In this document: in pieces, positions 8,670 to 15,781 of the stretch
How the letters are laid out: every line of letters starts with the position of its first letter
Numbering within the stretch: the stretch's first letter is position 1
From: a bacterium
GTDB taxonomy: Bacteria; Planctomycetota; SZUA-567
DNA length: 43,874 nucleotides
NCBI GenBank assembly: GCA_003245715.1
Contig: QKCJ01000057.1
Coordinates: forward strand, 1-43,874
Direction: 5' to 3'
Made by a program: the position numbers and the translations under genes
Notes under the pieces: model-generated
Seen by the model: the letters and a program-made list of their open reading frames with translations, nothing else
What the model was told of the DNA's origin: nothing
Databases searched by the model: none

Positions 8670-8744
8670 TGGCGTCCCGGAAGGGAATCGAACCCCTACC
8701 TGAAGCTCCGGAGGCTTCCGTCCTATCCGTTGGACTACCGGGAC
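8670..8744 (-). tRNA. tRNA-Arg, anticodon CCG
   Basis: On the minus strand the 7-bp acceptor stem is GTCCCGG/CCGGGAC. The D arm is GTCC-AACGGATA-GGAC. The anticodon stem GAAGC/GCTTC encloses the loop CTCCGGA, giving anticodon CCG (codon CGG). The T arm contains GGTTCGATTCC. The 3' CCA is encoded (8670-8672). Its 3' end faces the accessory segment 1-8600, the side where islands integrate into tRNA genes. Confidence 0.93.
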
Positions 8745-8751
8745 TTATTCA

Positions 8752-8784
8752 TTAAAATAGAGCACTCCAGTAAGGAGTACTCTA
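8752..8784 (-). terminator. Terminator of bamA
   Basis: Inverted repeat of 11 bp with one mismatch (8758-8768 / 8774-8784, loop AGTAA), followed on the minus strand by TATTTTAAT. It lies between the bamA stop and the tRNA-Arg start. Confidence 0.65.
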
Positions 8785-8874
8785 TTTATAGGTTTATTCT
8801 GTGTTATGTCAATAGAAACTAGACGCTATTATGAGAATAATGAGTCAGTTTCAGATAACTCCCAATAAAAGTTC

Positions 8875-11412
8875 TTAGAATGTTGCGCCAAATGAAAACT
8901 GGAAGAACTCTGTGCTGTCGTTTTCTTTCTTGTTGAGCGGAATCGGGAAATAAACTCGAATCGGCATCGGTGATAACGGGGTCTTGACGTGTATGCCGGG
9001 ACCAGTACTGTACCTGTAGCCACAGCCGCCATTTGGTCCTGCTTCTTCTCCGCCGCTGAAGGCCCATGTATCTGGAAATACCGCACCTGCATCAAAGAAC
9101 CAACTTGCTTTTAACAGCTTTTCATAGACAGGGATAAAGACTTCAACTGAGTTGGTCTGTGAGCTGTAGCCACCGATGGCACTGTCACTCTGGTGTGGGG
9201 AGAGTGTCTGTGAACGCCAGCCACGTACAGAGCCGATACCACCGGCATAAAGTCTTTCGTAGACCGGGATATGGTTGCTGTCACTGTAGGTTCCCATGGT
9301 GCTGTAGTCTGTACGTGCGGCAAGGACATAATTGCGTTCCTTGCGGTCTGTAAAGAACGGATAATAAACCTGCGCTTTGGTCTGGTTGCTCCAGAAATCA
9401 TAATCCCCGCCAAAAATACCGCCATAAAGCTTGGCGACATTACTGATAAGGAAGCCTTTCTCCGGATCAAAGACGTTGTTTCGTGAGTCCCAGTTAAGAG
9501 AAAGACCTACGCTACTGAGCCAGTTGGTACCAGCTTCTTCTCTTATGGCTGACGAGGCATCTGAGGCGATGTCGTTCATTTCCACACGCTCAAGGCGGTA
9601 GGTCAGGCCGGCTTTGAAATTCTTGCTCCAGAGCTGTTTGCCGATAGAAGCGTAGAAACCAAGGCGTTCATCATCAAAGTCATCCCACTCATAGGTCTTC
9701 CAGAACGGGCCGAAGCCGAAGCTGATAGGCTTATCGAAGATCCATGGATTGTTGAAATCAAAGCCTATATTGCGGCTCTTTGTTCCCATTGAGAAACTGG
9801 CTGAGGCGTACTGTCCCCCACCGACAAAAGATTTTCCTGTGATAAATTCTTTAAAGCTTTCAGGGAAATCTGTGTAGTCGAAGTTGCGCTGGGTCAGGGT
9901 GATTGAGCCGGCGATAGGTTCTTCGGTTGAAACACCGATACCGAAATTGAAGCTACCGGTTGAGATCTCTTCCAGATCAACAACAACCCGGGCGCGGTCT
10001 GGGGCGGAGCCTTCCTTTACATCAATTGCCAGGGTATCGGCATTTACGTAGTTGAGATTTTTAATATTGTTCTCACTCTGGTTGATCTTGGTTGAGTCGA
10101 CCATCTCACCCGGGAAGAATTCAAGCTCACGGCGGAAGACCTTGTCTTTGGTGCGGGTATTACCGACGATCTGTACGTCTTCAATAACAACCTGAGGGCT
10201 TTCGCTAATATGGAAGATCACATCAACAACATTCGGCTGCTCAGTCAGAACACGCTCAGGGACGATCTTGGTGAAGTAACGGCTGTTTGGGTACTTGCCG
10301 TAAATATCACGGATAAGCTTGGAGTCTGAGGCTGTGGTCAGCGGGCTGTAGATTTTTCCCGGCATCGTTTCGACAACGTTTCTGATGGCATCATCCGAGA
10401 CAAGTCCGTTGCCGTCAAAGCTGACCGTTCCAACGCGGTACTGCTCACCTTCTTCAATATCAACATAGATATAAGCTTCCTTGCGGCCGAACCAGCCATT
10501 GTCAGTCGCGTTGTCGGTGATCTGGAAAGGGCGCTCGGTGACCGTTACGTCGAGGTAGCCGTTTGACTGATAGTAAAGACGCAGACGCTCAAGGTCTTCT
10601 TCAAAATCACGGCGTACCATCTTGCCGCGGGTGAAAAAGGTACTGCCCTTGGTCTTCATTACCTGCTGCAAGGCTTGTGCTGTAAAACGGTAATTACCAC
10701 GGAAGACAACATCGCGGACCCAGAGCTTGTCACCTTCGTCAATATCAAAGACCAGCTTCACCCCGTCTTCAAACGGTTCGGGATGAACCTTGACCTTGGC
10801 AAAGTACCAGAACTTGTTCTTGTAGAAATCCTCAAGTGTGCGGGCGTCACGGGTTGCCTGACCGGTGTCATAGCGTTCACCTGTCTTGCTCTTGATTTCT
10901 TTTATCAGGTTGTTTGGTTTCTGTCCCTTGTTGCCACGGAAAGAAATTCGCTTGATAACGTCTTTTTCGCGCAGAAGGATGATGATATTGATGCGGTTCT
11001 GGCCGGGAACAACCTCGTGCTTGATCTGAACGTCAGCAAAACGTCCCATCTTGTAGAGGCGCTGGAAGTCTTCCTCAAGAACCTTCTTGTCAAGAGGCTG
11101 CCCTTCACGTGTTCCAAGACGGGCCTTGACCTCGGATTCAGTGATAAAGCTTCCCCGGACGATAATTCTGTTTACCACAGGTTTTTCCGGGGTTCCGACT
11201 ACAGGAGCTTTTGCCGAAACCGGCACATCAGCAATACTTGTGCCATTTGCATTATCAACCGTGTCCCGCCCGGCAGGGGAGGTGTCTGGAATAGTCGCCA
11301 GATCCGAACCACCCGGAACCGGTGGCAGAGCTGCTTCCTGCGCCATTAATTGGCCGGTTATGGTTGTAATTAACGCTGTCAGAATTATAAAACCAGCGAA
11401 AAACTTCTTCAT
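8875..11412 (-). CDS. bamA: Outer membrane protein assembly factor BamA
   Basis: 845 residues, close to the usual 790-850. A signal peptide (residues 1-24, ending LMAQ) is followed by a Pro/Ala-rich linker of about 55 residues not present in E. coli. POTRA repeats run from about 80 to 490 (for example VNRIIVRGSFITESEVKARL, VRDVVFRGNYRFT, VEDVQIVGNTRTKDKV-like). The Omp85 barrel fills the rest, with the conserved loop-6 motif as GSVRGW and a C-terminal Phe as beta-signal (FQFSFGATF). It inserts beta-barrel proteins into the outer membrane, confirming a diderm cell. No lpx or skp gene is adjacent, unlike proteobacteria. Confidence 0.93.
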   Translation of the reverse strand: MKKFFAGFIILTALITTITGQLMAQEAALPPVPGGSDLATIPDTSPAGRDTVDNANGTSIADVPVSAKAPVVGTPEKPVVNRIIVRGSFITESEVKARLGTREGQPLDKKVLEEDFQRLYKMGRFADVQIKHEVVPGQNRINIIILLREKDVIKRISFRGNKGQKPNNLIKEIKSKTGERYDTGQATRDARTLEDFYKNKFWYFAKVKVHPEPFEDGVKLVFDIDEGDKLWVRDVVFRGNYRFTAQALQQVMKTKGSTFFTRGKMVRRDFEEDLERLRLYYQSNGYLDVTVTERPFQITDNATDNGWFGRKEAYIYVDIEEGEQYRVGTVSFDGNGLVSDDAIRNVVETMPGKIYSPLTTASDSKLIRDIYGKYPNSRYFTKIVPERVLTEQPNVVDVIFHISESPQVVIEDVQIVGNTRTKDKVFRRELEFFPGEMVDSTKINQSENNIKNLNYVNADTLAIDVKEGSAPDRARVVVDLEEISTGSFNFGIGVSTEEPIAGSITLTQRNFDYTDFPESFKEFITGKSFVGGGQYASASFSMGTKSRNIGFDFNNPWIFDKPISFGFGPFWKTYEWDDFDDERLGFYASIGKQLWSKNFKAGLTYRLERVEMNDIASDASSAIREEAGTNWLSSVGLSLNWDSRNNVFDPEKGFLISNVAKLYGGIFGGDYDFWSNQTKAQVYYPFFTDRKERNYVLAARTDYSTMGTYSDSNHIPVYERLYAGGIGSVRGWRSQTLSPHQSDSAIGGYSSQTNSVEVFIPVYEKLLKASWFFDAGAVFPDTWAFSGGEEAGPNGGCGYRYSTGPGIHVKTPLSPMPIRVYFPIPLNKKENDSTEFFQFSFGATF

Positions 11413-11487
11413 TACTGTCCCCCAATATTAATGTCCGATAATCACAACTTTTACCAGATAAAAGACTTATGTTAACGGACGTTGAAA

Positions 11488-11515
11488 ATTATAGTAGTTT
11501 GTTTAAAAAAAGCAA
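11488..11515 (-). promoter_or_regulatory. Probable promoter of bamA
   Basis: On the minus strand, TTGCTT (11510-11515) and TATAAT (11488-11493) are separated by 16 bases, about 75 bases upstream of the bamA start. From 11516 to 11797 nothing else was recognised; the region is AT-rich. Confidence 0.5.
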
Positions 11516-11797
11516 TAACAACATTTATTTATTCGAGCATATTACTGCGACGGTACTTACAGTAATTTAGCCTGCTTATTCAGTCCGCATCCGTTTTCTG
11601 CAATAAAACACAGTCCATACCGGAAAAAAGACCTACGATATCCTTTTATCGGTCATTACGCTTTTTATATTCAACTTTTGTCGTTGTTTTTGAAAAAAAA
11701 ATAATCAAGTTCAAAATGCTTAGGCAATTAAGGTGCAATCCGGTAGTAATTGTTGCTTCGGGCTTCACAATTTAGAGAAAAAAAGTGTACAATACGC

Positions 11798-11854
11798 CAT
11801 TATGTGTTGCGCGGCAGTCGCAGCACATAATGAGTATTTTGTCATTATAATGTG
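11798..11854 (+). promoter_or_regulatory. Two mutually exclusive hairpins in the leader of the lipoprotein gene
   Basis: Hairpin I pairs CATTATGTG (11798-11806) with CACATAATG (11824-11832), extended by GCG/CGC inside. Hairpin II pairs CACA and TAATGA (11824-11833) with TCATTA and TGTG (11842-11854), with a 3-base bulge. They share 11824-11832, so only one can form. Hairpin II ends 11 bases before the GGAG site of the downstream gene. The arrangement suggests an attenuator, translation switch, or repeated protein site; no function is shown. Confidence 0.4.
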
Positions 11855-11880
11855 CTTTCGCTTCGGAGTTTTTTCTTCAA

Positions 11881-12963
11881 ATGAGAAAAAAGGCAGAAAA
11901 AAGCAGGCTTAGTCGGGCGTTTCTTTTCCTCATCTGTGAGGGTTTGTTTGTTGTACTGACTGGTTGCTCAAATCAGGTCGCTACGCAAAAGTGGGCTGAG
12001 GAGGGATTTTTTCCGACAACTCTCAGGTTGAGGGAAGGGGACATCTTTCTGGCGCGCACGTCAGGTTTTCTTCCGGCTTCAGCGGCTTCTCTTGGTGAGC
12101 CAAAAATTGCTTACAGCCATGCGGCGGTATATTTTCGGGATTCTGAGGGTCGTGGTCGGGTCATTCATATGCAGCCAACAGGTTTGCAGGTTATTTCTCC
12201 TGAAGAGTTTTACCGCAAATATTATCTGGTCGGGCTTGTGCGCAATAATTCAGTCAATGGCAGTGCAATCAGTGGTGCGTGCCGGGAATTGTGGCAGCGG
12301 CATCTTGAGAAACCGGTAGTTGCCGATTTTACCGGGGCAGAGCAGGAGGGGGGGGATGGTTCGATGTTCTGTCTGACCCTGCTTAATTATATTTATATTA
12401 ATGGCGGAGGGATAGCACCGTTTACGCGCAAGTGGTCATTGCGTTCAGACCCGCTTGCCAGAGTTATCGCCGCAATTGCCGGGGCAAAACATGAGTATAT
12501 AACAGCAGTACCGGCGATCTTTTCAACTTCAGGTTTTGAGTTAATCTCTGAGTGGCAGCGCCCTGACTATGATATGAGGTTGCATGAAATTGACAACGCG
12601 ATAGCTGAGGTTGCAAAGGATAATTTTGCGGACGGTTTTTATTTGCGCCAGCCTAAAATCATTAACCGGCTGTGGATCAGCACTCTTCTTCCGGCGCGTG
12701 ATCTGTCGTTGATATTTGCCGGGCCAGGCTTAACGAAGATGCTCAGGCAGATTTCCGGTGTTAATGATCTGGCGGCAATGTTTACTCTTAACAAGTATGT
12801 CAAAAACAGCCGTAAGTTTACCCTTGAAAAAATGACGCATTCTACAGATACCAGTCCGGCAGAACTGGCCAGGGAGTCAGCCAGAGAATTGCGTGAGCGG
12901 TATTTCACTAAAGACATAAAAAAGGCTCTGGTCTACCCACCGGGTTCGGCGTGTGTAAAATAG
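11881..12963 (+). CDS. YiiX-like lipoprotein, permuted NlpC/P60 (papain-fold) hydrolase
   Basis: 360 residues. Start at 11881 with GGAG 12 bases upstream. A lipobox LTGC puts the lipidated Cys at residue 29. Residues 50-195 match the YiiX/YebB permuted papain fold: GDIFLARTSG, then AYSHAAVYF with His80, VIHMQPTGL with His96, and GSMFCLTLLNYIY with Cys164, the likely catalytic Cys of the permuted order. Such proteins are amidases or hydrolases acting on cell-wall peptides or lipids. The C-terminal 160 residues are helical and not recognised. It acts in the periplasm, attached to a membrane. Followed by a strong terminator, so likely monocistronic. Confidence 0.7.
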   Translation: MRKKAEKSRLSRAFLFLICEGLFVVLTGCSNQVATQKWAEEGFFPTTLRLREGDIFLARTSGFLPASAASLGEPKIAYSHAAVYFRDSEGRGRVIHMQPTGLQVISPEEFYRKYYLVGLVRNNSVNGSAISGACRELWQRHLEKPVVADFTGAEQEGGDGSMFCLTLLNYIYINGGGIAPFTRKWSLRSDPLARVIAAIAGAKHEYITAVPAIFSTSGFELISEWQRPDYDMRLHEIDNAIAEVAKDNFADGFYLRQPKIINRLWISTLLPARDLSLIFAGPGLTKMLRQISGVNDLAAMFTLNKYVKNSRKFTLEKMTHSTDTSPAELARESARELRERYFTKDIKKALVYPPGSACVK

Positions 12964-12998
12964 ATCAAATCTCTGGCTAAGAGTCTTAGAGGCGCTAA

Positions 12999-13039
12999 AG
13001 ATCAAGCCCTGCCGGTATTTGGCAGGGCTTGATCTTTTT
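12999..13039 (+). terminator. Strong terminator after the lipoprotein gene
   Basis: Perfect 15-bp stem (12999-13013 / 13021-13035), loop GGTATTT, then TTTT. It sits between convergent genes; on the minus strand only a short T run follows, so it is mainly for the plus strand. Confidence 0.9.
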
Positions 13040-13065
13040 GCAATTATTCCGGAACTTTGGATGTT

Positions 13066-14094
13066 CTAAAATATAAGTTTGGAGATAAGATCAAGATTGC
13101 GGTTGCGGCTGTTAAATATCGGAATGTCTGTGTACTTGCTTACTTCACGGATGCCAAGTGGTGAGCTAGAGCAGACTCCGGAGACAGCATCAGGCACAAG
13201 TCCGTATTCGTCTTTGAGCATACGTATCCCGCCGATTGCCCCCATCGCATCATAAGCGCAGAAGACCAGTTTGTGAATCCTCTCACGCACTACCTCCGAG
13301 CGCAGAAGCATCGAGGTTTCACGCTGCATGATACCATCGGCAATCTCGACAACCCAGTAATTATTTTTTTTGTTGCCGTATTTCATGTCGATACTGTTGA
13401 AGATAAAGAGCAGTTCTTCCTCGCTTAGCATGTACGTTGAAGGAAAGCCAAGGTAAGTGAAGTCACTAACCGGGCGCGCACCGTTGTCTTCCATCGACAG
13501 AATGTCTTTAAGGCTGGCTGTGCCGGTGATTTTTGAGCCGCGGACGGTATGCCCCATTGTGGACAGTCCCCAGCAGCAAGCTGCAGCGGCGGCGCTTTTT
13601 CCGCTGTTCATGCTTGTACCGACGCAGAGTATCATCTTTGCGCGCTGTTTGCCCTTCTTTTCACATTTTTTCGGGATGATTTTATTATAGTCGCGGGTGT
13701 TGAGAACCTTGCCGTCCTTATTGCAGACATAGCCAAGAACCTTGACCTTGGTCGGGTCTGCGACCAGTGAGCTTTTATTTTTCATTTTGCCGATAACGCC
13801 GCTTCTTGCCAGCAGATCCTCATGGCTTGAGATAGCTTCCGGTACAAAACCTTCATAATAATCCGGTGCGTAACGGTTGCCGTAAACCATGATTGCGTGG
13901 GTGCCGTCTTGAATGCGGTGGATGCGTCCTTCACAGTTTTCCAGTGATTCATGCTGGCCGGTGTATTCAATCTTGCAGTAAGCCAGATCTCCTACTTCCG
14001 GTTTTTTTTCAATACTGTCATAGAACTTAATGGTGTTTCGTGATACTGTAAAAGCTGCGCTGGGCAGTATAAAACCATCTTTGATTTTTTTCAT
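13066..14094 (-). CDS. P-loop protein resembling DUF1611/MobB-type NTPases
   Basis: 342 residues. Residues 1-105 form a beta-rich N-terminal domain (VGDLAYCKIEYTGQHESLEN). A Walker A motif, GTSMNSGKSA, occupies 159-168, followed by a SIMIBI-like pattern: KITGTASLKDILSMEDNGA and VVEIADGIMQRETSML, the latter perhaps Walker B. The C-terminal half resembles DUF1611, a family of unknown role, but the N-terminal domain differs. Cytoplasmic, no signal. The ribosome site is weak. No neighbour suggests a substrate. Confidence 0.55.
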   Translation of the reverse strand: MKKIKDGFILPSAAFTVSRNTIKFYDSIEKKPEVGDLAYCKIEYTGQHESLENCEGRIHRIQDGTHAIMVYGNRYAPDYYEGFVPEAISSHEDLLARSGVIGKMKNKSSLVADPTKVKVLGYVCNKDGKVLNTRDYNKIIPKKCEKKGKQRAKMILCVGTSMNSGKSAAAAACCWGLSTMGHTVRGSKITGTASLKDILSMEDNGARPVSDFTYLGFPSTYMLSEEELLFIFNSIDMKYGNKKNNYWVVEIADGIMQRETSMLLRSEVVRERIHKLVFCAYDAMGAIGGIRMLKDEYGLVPDAVSGVCSSSPLGIREVSKYTDIPIFNSRNRNLDLISKLIF

Positions 14095-14125
14095 TTATAA
14101 AGAACCTAATTTTTGTTCCTGGAAA

Positions 14126-14174
14126 AAGAGAACAGTACCTCCACCTCCGGAACTCGGTCTGGCTCGGGTACTGT
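14126..14174 (-). terminator. Possible weak terminator
   Basis: Arms ACAGTACC (14132-14139) and GGTACTGT (14167-14174) with a long 27-base loop; on the minus strand CTTTTTCC follows. The long loop makes it doubtful. Confidence 0.3.
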
Positions 14175-14206
14175 CAATGACATTTGCGCTAAATGATTCT
14201 CAGGCC

Positions 14207-14350
14207 TTACTCTTCGGCGTTACCGGAGTCCTCGCGGCCGTATCGCTCATTATCGCGGTTTTTATTGATTGATTTGTTTTTATTATGCTGTTTCTTCTTG
14301 GGAAGTCTGCCGCTTCCGGCCTGTCGATGCCCAATTCGTTTGCCAGACAT
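14207..14350 (-). CDS. Possible small basic protein, 47 residues
   Basis: ATG at 14348-14350 on the minus strand, stop at 14207. The product begins MSGKRIGHRQAGSGRLPKKK and is rich in Lys, Arg and Asn, with no Cys. AAGG lies about 10 bases upstream. It fills the gap between two minus-strand genes and could be nucleic-acid binding. A 31-codon hydrophobic frame on the opposite strand (14178-14272) is an alternative but has no ribosome site. Confidence 0.35.
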   Translation of the reverse strand: MSGKRIGHRQAGSGRLPKKKQHNKNKSINKNRDNERYGREDSGNAEE

Positions 14351-14382
14351 TTTCGTTAACCTTATTACTTATTAGACAAATA

Positions 14383-14922
14383 TTATTCTTGTTTCTTGGC
14401 TTCTTCACTGACGGTGAAGCTCTTGACTACAAAATACTCTTTATCGGCTTTTTCTTTGCCCTTGCCGACAGATTTTGTAATATATTTGCCTATTGCGACA
14501 ACTTCTTTATTTTCCGCTTTTTCTGCTATGTTTTTAGCCTTGCCATCGAATTTCAGTTCAGTTGAACCAATGCTGACACCAGTTATTTTTGTATTTTCCT
14601 TGGTAACGGCAACTTTGCCCTTTGCAACAAATTCAAAGCCTCCGACATTCAGCCATTCCTCGTCCTTGCCTTCTTTGTTCTTTGCGCTTGAGACCTTGCC
14701 CTTGACCTGAATAGTCTTTCCTTCAGCCTGTTTGATGAGCTTGGTTGAGCCTGAGTTGACTTTGACCAGATATGATTTTCCGTCATCGCTCTTGAAGGTT
14801 ATGGCGGTTACTTTTCCTTTATCATCTTTTGTGGCAGTGGCTGAACCGATATACTCTTCAGCAGCGGCTGTTGCAAGGCTGATAAGGGAAAAAAGGATTG
14901 CAAGGACTGTAAATTTTTTCAT
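14383..14922 (-). CDS. Exported protein with two OB-like repeats
   Basis: 179 residues with a clear signal peptide (KKFTVLAILFSLISLATAAA, 1-20). The mature part is Lys-rich. Residues 25-95 (IGSATATKDDKGKVTAITF, then GKTIQVKGKVSSAKNK) and residues 96-175 look like two copies of a small beta-barrel unit of the form x-G-x-V-[..]-V-x-G-x-V. The same unit is present once in the protein at 15024-15371, so they are paralogues. The family is not recognised; OB-fold periplasmic proteins often bind ligands or nucleic acid, but no ligand can be named. Confidence 0.65.
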   Translation of the reverse strand: MKKFTVLAILFSLISLATAAAEEYIGSATATKDDKGKVTAITFKSDDGKSYLVKVNSGSTKLIKQAEGKTIQVKGKVSSAKNKEGKDEEWLNVGGFEFVAKGKVAVTKENTKITGVSIGSTELKFDGKAKNIAEKAENKEVVAIGKYITKSVGKGKEKADKEYFVVKSFTVSEEAKKQE

Positions 14923-14961
14923 TAGTTCTCTCCGAAAGTATTGTTTGTTTTTTTAAGCATA

Positions 14962-14997
14962 TGCCGTGGCTATAGACCAGAGTCCATAGCCACGGCA
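14962..14997. repeat. Perfect 12-bp inverted repeat between the two periplasmic genes
   Basis: TGCCGTGGCTAT (14962-14973) and ATAGCCACGGCA (14986-14997) with a 12-base loop, 26 bases past the 15024 stop on the minus strand. No T run follows on that strand; instead an A run does. It may stabilise the upstream mRNA or act as a weak terminator. Confidence 0.6.
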
Positions 14998-15023
14998 GTG
15001 ATAATTAGATCAGGTTAATCAGA

Positions 15024-15371
15024 TTACATACCTGCGTCGGCTGGTGCTGCTGCTGCCGGAGCCACTTCTTTAATTGAAATTACAGTGATAAGAAGAGGTT
15101 CGTCTTCTGATTTTTCGGCGATTTTTCCAGTCACTTCAACCATCTTGCCGTTGAGAGCTGAAAGCTGTTTTGCTGAATCTTTGGTAATAACGATGTTGTA
15201 GCTTACAGCGCCATCTTCATCAAGAATGCTTGCACTTTTAACTGCACCCTGCTCATCCATAACAACCTTCAACTTACCGCTGACTGTTTCGTTTTCCTGT
15301 TCCTGAGCGCATACAAATGTAGCCAAAGCAAGAAAGAAAGAAGCAATAACTGCAAACTTAAAGTATTTCAT
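15024..15371 (-). CDS. Small exported protein with one OB-like unit
   Basis: 115 residues, signal peptide 1-22 ending in VCAQ. The mature domain (KLKVVMDEQGAVKSASI, then LNGKMVEVTGKIAEKSEDE) matches the repeat unit of the neighbouring 179-residue protein. It ends in an Ala/Pro tail (APAAAAPADAGM). Acidic, whereas the neighbour is basic. Function unknown. Same strand and order as the neighbour, but separated by 101 bases and an inverted repeat. Confidence 0.65.
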   Translation of the reverse strand: MKYFKFAVIASFFLALATFVCAQEQENETVSGKLKVVMDEQGAVKSASILDEDGAVSYNIVITKDSAKQLSALNGKMVEVTGKIAEKSEDEPLLITVISIKEVAPAAAAPADAGM

Positions 15372-15438
15372 TTTTAAAAATCCTTAATAGTAAAGAATAA
15401 ATATTGTAATTACTTCATGATAACACCGTTAAACTTTT

Positions 15439-15546
15439 TTATCTCTTTGGAGTACTGTTAGTTACTTTTTTCTTTGTTGTCTTTTTCTTTGTTGTCTTCT
15501 TCTTGGCACAACCTTCACCGCAACCACCTTCTTTTTTTGTAGCCAT
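15439..15546 (-). CDS. Lysine/threonine-rich miniprotein with GGCGEGC core, 35 residues
   Basis: ATG at 15544-15546, stop at 15439-15441. GGAG lies six bases ahead of the ATG; an in-frame ATG four codons earlier would place this site inside the gene. The product begins MATKKEGGCGEGCAKKK and continues with the repeated unit TTKKK. Two Cys in CGEGC could bind metal; the tail resembles histone-H1-like or nucleoid-binding tails. The ribosome site, short gap to the next gene and upstream palindrome support a real gene. It belongs to no family I recognise. Confidence 0.6.
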   Translation of the reverse strand: MATKKEGGCGEGCAKKKTTKKKTTKKKVTNSTPKR

Positions 15547-15572
15547 CTGTTTCTCCATTTTAAGGTTTCACT

Positions 15573-15599
15573 GCTCACTGTGAGCTGCTTGAAATTATA
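15573..15599 (-). promoter_or_regulatory. Palindrome and -10-like box ahead of the miniprotein gene
   Basis: GCTCAC-T-GTGAGC is a perfect palindrome at 15573-15585, 27 bases upstream of the ATG. On the minus strand TATAAT (15594-15599) lies just before it, so the palindrome would fall at the transcription start, a repressor-type position. No clear -35 box. Confidence 0.4.
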
Positions 15600-15733
15600 A
15601 TTCCAATTGGTGTGCCAGTAATTTTCAAAAAAAATATAAAAATATCAACTTTATATTTATCAAGAACTTAGATCATTTGTGCCTGCGCCGGAATATTTTT
15701 TTAAACGTAGCTGAAAAACAAAAAAAGAAATTT

Positions 15734-15755
15734 TACTTCCGTAAAACAGGAAGTA
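15734..15755. promoter_or_regulatory. Inverted repeat ahead of the sigma-54 activator gene
   Basis: TACTTCC (15734-15740) and GGAAGTA (15749-15755), 8-base spacer, 27 bases before the ATG. Candidate autoregulatory operator. Confidence 0.4.
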
Positions 15756-15781
15756 TAATATCCTAAAATTGGAGGATTAGC

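Noticed and set aside
10675..11349. Long open frame (224 codons) on the plus strand inside bamA
   Set aside because: It is the antisense of the POTRA region, is Cys/Val-rich without domains, and bamA is certain on the other strand.
14178..14272. 31-residue hydrophobic frame on the plus strand
   Set aside because: No ribosome site, and it overlaps the basic small frame on the other strand; kept only as an alternative.
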